A DNA stretch of 64,000 nucleotides, taken from assembly GCA_016124335.1 (NCBI GenBank), contig WGNX01000003.1, positions 318,747 through 382,746 of the forward strand, written 5' to 3'. The stretch comes from Alphaproteobacteria bacterium. Its GTDB lineage: Bacteria; Pseudomonadota; Alphaproteobacteria; CACIAM-22H2. Made by a program: the position numbers and the translations under genes. This document shows positions 59,007 through 64,000 of this stretch, in pieces. Position 1 is the first letter of the stretch. Every line of letters begins with the position of its first letter. Below the pieces are notes generated by a model. The model saw only the letters and a list, made by a program, of their open reading frames with translations. It ran no database searches and was not told the DNA's origin.

Positions 59007-61697
59007 TTACTGGGCCGCAGCGACGCGCGCGCCGGCGCTCAGTTCGTTCAGCGAGGCCAGCAGGCCTTCGCGGTCGAGCTTCGGGATGAAGTCGGTGAAC
59101 CCGACCCGTCGCGCCCGCTCGATATCCTGCGGATGCGTGTGCGACGACAGGGCCAGGATCGGCGTCTCGCGGAAGCGCTCGATGCGACGCAGCGCTTCTG
59201 CAAATTCGAAACCGCTCATCCCCGGCATCTCGATGTCGGAAACCACGATATCGAACTCGCGGCCCGCCTCGCACATCGACAGCGCCTGCGTGCCGGTGTC
59301 CGCGGTCGTGACTTCGTATCCGGCAACCGAAAGGATCGGCTGCAGGAGGTTGCGGAAGAACGGGCTGTCGTCGACCAGCAGCAGCCGGCGCGAGTGGGAC
59401 TGGCCGAATGGCGAGTCCGACTTGCCGAACCAGTCGCCGAAGGCCAGCGACAGATAGTGGGCGGTATCGATCACGTCCGTCGCCTTGCCGGAAATGATCG
59501 CCGAGCCGACCATGCCGGGCCGGACGTTGTTCATTTCCACTTCCAGACGCTCCTCGACGATATCGACGATCTCGTCGACGAGCAGGCCCATGTTGCGGTT
59601 GCGGTCGGCGAAAACGAGGATCGACTGGCGGCCTTCGCTGCGGATCGCGTAGGACGGATCGATCGTGACGAGCGGCATGAGCTTGCCGCGATACTGGAGC
59701 ACCGGCTTGCCGTCGGAGAACTCGATCGTGCCGGCATCCGTCTCCTCGAGGCGGGCGATGAGCGAAAGCGGAACCGCCTTCGGCGCCTGGCCGCCCGCGC
59801 GGAAGACGAGCAGCGCGATGCGCTGGCTCTCGGTCCTCGTCCGCTCGTCGGCATGCGCCGCGGCGGCCTGTTCGCCCATGCTGGCCGATTCGCCCGACGC
59901 CGCCGCGATCCCGTTGGGATCGAGGATCATGATGACCGAGCCGTCGCCCAGGATGGTGTTGCCCGAGAACATCGAGATGTCGCGCAGGATGGGTGCCACC
60001 GGCTTGACGACGATTTCCTCGGTGTCGAACACGCGGTCGACCATGATGCCGAAGGTGTAGGTGCCGACTTGCGTGACGACGATGAAGCTTTCCGAGGCGT
60101 CGACGCCGCGATCCTCGCCGAGCCGAAGCAGGTCGTGCAGGCTGACGAGCGGCAGCAGCCGGTTGCGCAGGCGCAGGAACGGCGAGTCGTTGACGCGCTC
60201 GATCGTCGTTTCCGAGCCCGACGTCGCGCGGACGAGTTCGAGCACGCTGATCTGCGGGATCGCAAACCGTTCGCCTGAACACTCGACCACGAGGGCCGAC
60301 ACGATCGCGAGCGTCAGCGGGATCTTGATGACGAAGCTCGTGCCCTTGCCGCGCTGGAACTTGAGTTCGACGGTGCCGCCGATCTTCTCGATGTTCGTGC
60401 GCACCACGTCCATGCCGACGCCGCGCCCGGAGACCGAGGTGACGACCGCCGCGGTCGAGAAGCCGGCCTTGAAGATGAACTGCGCGACCTGCTGGTCGCT
60501 GAGACCGGCCGCTTCGGCTTCCGAGCAGACGCCGTTCTGGATCGCCTTCTGCTTGATCTTGTCGATGTTCAGGCCGCGACCGTCATCGGAAATCTCGATG
60601 ATGATGTGGCCGCCTTCGTGGAACGCGTTGAGGTTCACGCGGCCGGTTTCGGGCTTGCCCGCCGCGCGACGCTCTTCGGGCCGCTCGAGGCCGTGATCGG
60701 CGCAATTGCGCACGAGATGCGTCAGCGGGTCCTTGATGAGCTCGAGAACCTGGCGGTCCAGCTCGGTGTCCTGGCCGTGCATCTGCAGGTCGATCTTCTT
60801 GCCCAGTTCGTGGCTGAGATCGCGGATCAGGCGCGGCAGCTTCGACCACGCGTTGCCGATCGGCTGCATGCGCGTCTTCATGACGCCTTCCTGCAGTTCC
60901 GATGTCACGTGGTTGAGGCGCTGGAGCGGGCCCGAGAATTCGCTGTCCTTCTGGGAGCGCAGTATCTGGAGCAGCTGGTTGCGGGTCAGGACGAGTTCGG
61001 AAACCATCGTCATCAGGTTTTCGAGCACGTCGACATTGACGCGGATCGACGATGCGGCGACCGCGGACTCGGCGACTTCGCCGCGCGCTTCCTTGGGTGC
61101 GGGCTTCGCCGCTGCCGGCGCGGGCGGAGCGGCAGGTTGTGGCGCGGGAACCGGCGGTGCCGCCGGTTTCTGCGAGGCGAGCGCGTCGGCGACGGCGGCC
61201 GTCTTGTGCGCCGGGACCGGCACGAATCCGTGTTCGTCCGGCTCGGGCTCGGCAGCCGTCGGCGCGAGCGCCTGGAGCGGCACGCTCGGTGCGGCCGTGG
61301 CGGCGGGTGCCGCAGCCGTCTTGCCGCTGGCGTAATCGTTGAGACGCTGGATGAGGTCGGCGTCTTCGCCCTCGGGCTCGGCTTCGGTCTGCTCCAGTAC
61401 CGAAAGCAGGCTCTTGATGCGGTCGAGCGACTCAAGGATGAGCGTGACGGCCTGCTCGTTCGGGATCAGCTTTCCGTCGCGGATCTGGTCGAGGAGGTTC
61501 TCGCCGGCATGCGCGACCTTTTCAAGGCGCGGCAGGCCAAGGAAGCCGCACGTGCCCTTGATCGTGTGCATGATCCGGAAAATGCTGCCGACAAGGCCGG
61601 GATCGTTGGGATTCTGCTCGAGCTTGACGATCTCGGTATCCAGCGTGCCGAGATTTTCGTTCGTCTCGGTCAGGAAGTCGCGCAGCAGATCGTCCAT
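59007..61697 (-). CDS. cheA: hybrid chemotaxis histidine kinase CheA with two CheW-like domains and a receiver
   Basis: 896 residues. Hpt domain (1-120) with phosphoryl His44 in IMHTIKGTCGFLG; a Pro/Ala linker to about 210; dimerisation helices; ATPase domain with LVRNCADHGLE, ISDDGRGLN and SVSGRGVGMDVV; a first CheW-like domain (about 485-605), a second CheW-like domain (about 620-750) starting RIALLVFRAGG, and a C-terminal receiver (about 770-885) with LLLVDDSPFF and VVSDIEMPGMSG. The P2 CheY-docking domain is not evident. Phosphorylates CheY or its own receiver in response to receptors. Start at 61697 preceded by a GGAGAGAG ribosome site. Confidence 0.95.
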   Translation of the reverse strand: MDDLLRDFLTETNENLGTLDTEIVKLEQNPNDPGLVGSIFRIMHTIKGTCGFLGLPRLEKVAHAGENLLDQIRDGKLIPNEQAVTLILESLDRIKSLLSVLEQTEAEPEGEDADLIQRLNDYASGKTAAAPAATAAPSVPLQALAPTAAEPEPDEHGFVPVPAHKTAAVADALASQKPAAPPVPAPQPAAPPAPAAAKPAPKEARGEVAESAVAASSIRVNVDVLENLMTMVSELVLTRNQLLQILRSQKDSEFSGPLQRLNHVTSELQEGVMKTRMQPIGNAWSKLPRLIRDLSHELGKKIDLQMHGQDTELDRQVLELIKDPLTHLVRNCADHGLERPEERRAAGKPETGRVNLNAFHEGGHIIIEISDDGRGLNIDKIKQKAIQNGVCSEAEAAGLSDQQVAQFIFKAGFSTAAVVTSVSGRGVGMDVVRTNIEKIGGTVELKFQRGKGTSFVIKIPLTLAIVSALVVECSGERFAIPQISVLELVRATSGSETTIERVNDSPFLRLRNRLLPLVSLHDLLRLGEDRGVDASESFIVVTQVGTYTFGIMVDRVFDTEEIVVKPVAPILRDISMFSGNTILGDGSVIMILDPNGIAAASGESASMGEQAAAAHADERTRTESQRIALLVFRAGGQAPKAVPLSLIARLEETDAGTIEFSDGKPVLQYRGKLMPLVTIDPSYAIRSEGRQSILVFADRNRNMGLLVDEIVDIVEERLEVEMNNVRPGMVGSAIISGKATDVIDTAHYLSLAFGDWFGKSDSPFGQSHSRRLLLVDDSPFFRNLLQPILSVAGYEVTTADTGTQALSMCEAGREFDIVVSDIEMPGMSGFEFAEALRRIERFRETPILALSSHTHPQDIERARRVGFTDFIPKLDREGLLASLNELSAGARVAAAQ

Positions 61698-61818
61698 TTC
61701 TCTCTCCGTCCGATGCGTCGAATTGCCTGCGGCAAGATCTCGGCGCTCATGTCCCTCACATGGCTTTTAACCTTATCGGAGTTACCGAAGTGTTTACACC
61801 CCTGACGAATCGGGCGAT

Positions 61819-63126
61819 TCACGTAATACTTTGGGACTGCGATGAAATTTGTCCTCCGGATGCGACAATTTCGCGCACGAAGCGGATATGTAAGCGCAAA
61901 TTGAAAAGCATGTCGGCATAACCGGTCGGCACCTTGAGCGCGCCAGCCTTCGATTGTAGCTCGTCAAGTTCCTCGACAAGAAGCGCGCGCCGGTTCGCGT
62001 CCACGCATTCCCGCAGGTCGGATTCAATCCTTCGAAGCGTCCTGTATTTTGAAAATATCTTCGCCCGGATCTGCCAGCGATAGGCCGGCGGCGCGATGCG
62101 GAAGAGCGGGATCATCAGCGTGACGAACGGGATCAACATGACGAGACTGCGCTCGACCAGAACCGCCGCCCAGAACGGCAGGTAGCGCGCGAGGAAATTG
62201 GGGCCACGCTCGATCAGACGCTCGGAATCCTCCTGCAACGGGAAATCCACGAAGCGCGTCGTCGGAAACGTGCCGGCCGGCGCGAATATCTGGCGCGGAC
62301 CGTGGATCTCCTTTGCCGCGCGCATCAGCACCTGAACAAGTGCCGGATGCAGATCCTCGCGTGCGACCAGCTGGGCGACGGGCGCAAGGAGGATCGTTTC
62401 TTCACCGGGAATGTCGCGCGCAAGATCGAGAGCGCCCGCCGGCAGCACGATCGACGACAGGAACGGGAAAAGGTGCTTGTACGCGGCGTGCCGATCGAAG
62501 CTGTAAAGACGGAAGCCGCCCTCGGCGAGGAGATCGACAAGCGCGCCCGGTGCCTGCGCGGAAACGAAGAAGGCGGCGTCGATCTTATGGGCGCGAAGCG
62601 CTTCGAACGAGGCGTCCGTGCCGATCGGCTGCGCATCGACATCCTTCGTGACGTCCAGACCGTTCGCGCGCAAGACCTGACGGACCAGGATCTGCGTCCC
62701 CGAGCCGTCGCGGCCCACCGCGATCCGGCGCCCGCGAAGATCGTGCAGCTTTTCCACCGGCAGATTGGCCCGGATCGCAAGCCACACGGGCTCGTAGAAG
62801 ATCGAACCGAGCGCCACGACGCCGGGCGAGCCTTCTTCCGAACCGACGCCGCCCTGCATGAGCGCGACATCGATGCCGCCATTCGGATCGTTCAGCCGTC
62901 GCAGGTTCTCGACGGCACCGGCCGTCTCGATGATCTCGACCTTGATCCGGTCGCGCGCGAGGATCTCGGCGTATTTCCGGGCAAACGTCAGGTACGAGCC
63001 GCCCTGTGCGCCGGCGGCGAAGACGATCTTGTCCGGCGGCGGCGGCGCCACGTAGCGCAGCGCCACGGCAAAGCCCGCAACGACAAGGATGATGACGATG
63101 CCATAGACCTTCAGGAATTCCCGCAT
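61819..63126 (-). CDS. membrane-anchored TAXI-family binding protein with C-terminal membrane segment
   Basis: 435 residues, about 110 longer than the secreted TAXI protein at 17317. N-terminal anchor helix (about 8-26), then KIVFAAGAQGGSYLTFARKYAEIL and VALMQGGVG, and the DLRGRRIAVGRDGSGTQILV motif. A C-terminal helix (ERSLVMLIPFVTLMIPLFRI, about 320-345) and a charged helical tail follow, which should be cytoplasmic. No TRAP permease is nearby. Suggests a sensory or tethered role rather than normal uptake. Start overlaps the P450 stop by 1 nt. Confidence 0.85.
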   Translation of the reverse strand: MREFLKVYGIVIILVVAGFAVALRYVAPPPPDKIVFAAGAQGGSYLTFARKYAEILARDRIKVEIIETAGAVENLRRLNDPNGGIDVALMQGGVGSEEGSPGVVALGSIFYEPVWLAIRANLPVEKLHDLRGRRIAVGRDGSGTQILVRQVLRANGLDVTKDVDAQPIGTDASFEALRAHKIDAAFFVSAQAPGALVDLLAEGGFRLYSFDRHAAYKHLFPFLSSIVLPAGALDLARDIPGEETILLAPVAQLVAREDLHPALVQVLMRAAKEIHGPRQIFAPAGTFPTTRFVDFPLQEDSERLIERGPNFLARYLPFWAAVLVERSLVMLIPFVTLMIPLFRIAPPAYRWQIRAKIFSKYRTLRRIESDLRECVDANRRALLVEELDELQSKAGALKVPTGYADMLFNLRLHIRFVREIVASGGQISSQSQSIT

Positions 63127-64000
63127 CACGCCCCGCCCGTTCCACGCACGATATCGATCTCGAGAGAATGCACGCCGCGCACGACAAGATTGTCGGACCA
63201 ACGCAGCGCCTGCGGTGCCAGCGCGACATGGGGCAACCGTTCGAGCAGTCGCGGAAAGGCCACGCGGCCCTCGAGACGGGCAAGCGGCGCACCGACGCAA
63301 AAATGGATTCCGTATCCGAATGCGAGGTTCTGGCCCGGCGTGCGCGACAGGTCGAAACGGTCGGGGTCCGCAAAGACGTCCCCGTCGCGATTGGCGGAAG
63401 CGAGCATCAGGAAAATCCGGTCGCCGGGCTCGAAGACGGCGCCCTGCCATTCCACGCACTCGCGTGCCACGCGGACCTGCGCGAGACTTGGCCCGTCCCA
63501 GCGCAGCATTTCCTCGACAGCCCCCTCGACGAAATCCGGATCGGACCGGCGAGCACGCAGCCGCGCCATTTCCGCCGGATGCGTCAGCAGCGCCCAAAGT
63601 CCGTTGCCGAGCAGATGGGTCGTCGTCTCGTGGCCCGCGAAAAGCAGAAGCACGCATGTCGCGACAAGTTCCTCGCGCGACATGCGCGCATCGCGGTCCG
63701 CCGCCCCGATCATCCAGGATGCGGCGTCCTCGCCCGGACGCGCGCGGCGCGCCTCGATCAGATCGCCGAAATAAGCCTCCATCTCGCGCGCCGCGCTTTC
63801 GGCGCGCTCGTATTTGTCGGGCGTCGCCCGCGCCGTCAGCACGAAGGCGCCAAGATCGTCCGACCATCGCTTGAGCAGGTCGACATCCTCGAGCGGAACG
63901 CCGAGCAGGTCGGCGATCACCGTCGCGGGCAGCGGATAGGCGAACTCGCGGATGAAATCGAGGCGGCCTTCCGCCGGAAACGCGTCGATGAGGGCATCGA
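63126..64000 (-). CDS. cytochrome P450, 5' end cut off
   Basis: About 290 C-terminal residues; the gene continues beyond the right edge. The first codons in view read DALIDAFPAEGRLDFIREFAYPLPATVIADLLGVP, typical of bacterial P450s. I-helix LLFAGHETTTHLLGNG, ExxR motif EEMLRWDGP, and haem-Cys loop FGYGIHFCVGAPLARLE are intact. A soluble monooxygenase using ferredoxin or a flavoprotein reductase; none is adjacent. Followed with 1-nt overlap by the TAXI gene. Substrate unknown. Confidence 0.95.
   Translation of the reverse strand, partial: DALIDAFPAEGRLDFIREFAYPLPATVIADLLGVPLEDVDLLKRWSDDLGAFVLTARATPDKYERAESAAREMEAYFGDLIEARRARPGEDAASWMIGAADRDARMSREELVATCVLLLFAGHETTTHLLGNGLWALLTHPAEMARLRARRSDPDFVEGAVEEMLRWDGPSLAQVRVARECVEWQGAVFEPGDRIFLMLASANRDGDVFADPDRFDLSRTPGQNLAFGYGIHFCVGAPLARLEGRVAFPRLLERLPHVALAPQALRWSDNLVVRGVHSLEIDIVRGTGGA

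Noticed and set aside
61762..61800. Possible sigma-28 promoter upstream of cheA (TAAA and TCCGATAA on the minus strand)
   Set aside because: The -10-like TCCGATAA is good but the spacing to TAAA is 12 nt rather than the expected 15, so the pair is not a credible sigma-28 promoter.

Overview
The window is a gene-dense, GC-rich stretch of bacterial chromosome with 59 supported protein genes, no rRNA, tRNA, CRISPR array, insertion sequence or prophage that I could see. The gene content points to a motile alphaproteobacterium, probably of the Rhodospirillales or a related order (inference). It has a C4-pathway 5-aminolevulinate synthase, a short flagellin behind a sigma-54 promoter, a hybrid CheA fused to a receiver domain, TAXI-type TRAP transport, and many ABC and TRAP importers for organic acids, amino acids and peptides. 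No gene looks broken. Two genes are cut by the window edges: a luciferase-like oxidoreductase on the left and a cytochrome P450 on the right.

Layout. 1-2.3 kb: luciferase-like enzyme diverging from a flavocytochrome c sulfide dehydrogenase pair (fccA-fccB). 2.3-6.3 kb (minus): a complete four-gene ABC importer of the iron/polyamine type. 6.5-10.9 kb (plus): amino-acid ABC binding protein and two permeases without their ATPase, then an SDR dehydrogenase and a GFA-like zinc protein. 10.9-14.2 kb: small membrane protein, SDR, a small putative HTH protein, AT-rich spacers, then a cupredoxin and a di-haem peroxidase/MauG-like lipoprotein. 14.3-21.3 kb: SDR, fused TRAP permease with a TAXI binding protein, and three sugar-acid enzymes (DenD-like, 2-hydroxyacid dehydrogenase, DgoK-like). 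21.3-23.5 kb: aminotransferase, DUF488, hotdog thioesterase. 23.6-27.8 kb: ThDP enzyme, formate-tetrahydrofolate ligase, EamA exporter. 27.8-34.4 kb: ArsR-type regulator, glycosyltransferase, M24 peptidase, histidine kinase, CaiB-type CoA-transferase, enoyl-CoA hydratase. 34.5-36.2 kb: flagellin diverging from pyrE. 36.2-39.7 kb: peptide-type ABC binding protein and permeases. 39.7-44.2 kb: universal stress protein, manC, threonine ammonia-lyase, EamA exporter. 44.2-48.1 kb (minus): a second peptide-type ABC importer without binding protein. 48.4-55.6 kb (plus): class III aminotransferase, hemA, lipoprotein, glutamine-synthetase-like ligase, aldehyde dehydrogenase, iron alcohol dehydrogenase. 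55.7-61.7 kb: chemotaxis genes (cheZ, an unknown gene, a PAS protein, cheW, hybrid cheA). 61.8-64 kb: membrane-anchored TAXI protein and P450.

How it fits together. The theme is scavenging of small organic molecules coupled to motility. The parts most worth a second look are the amine/amino-alcohol cluster at 44-56 kb with an ALA synthase inside it; the chemotaxis block with an unknown 370-residue protein next to a CheZ bearing two FliM/FliN-like peptides; the sigma-54 flagellin promoter and the hairpin that hides the ribosome site of the next gene; stem-loops placed between binding-protein and permease genes; and convergent gene pairs whose stop codons share CTAG or CTAA, leaving no room for terminators.
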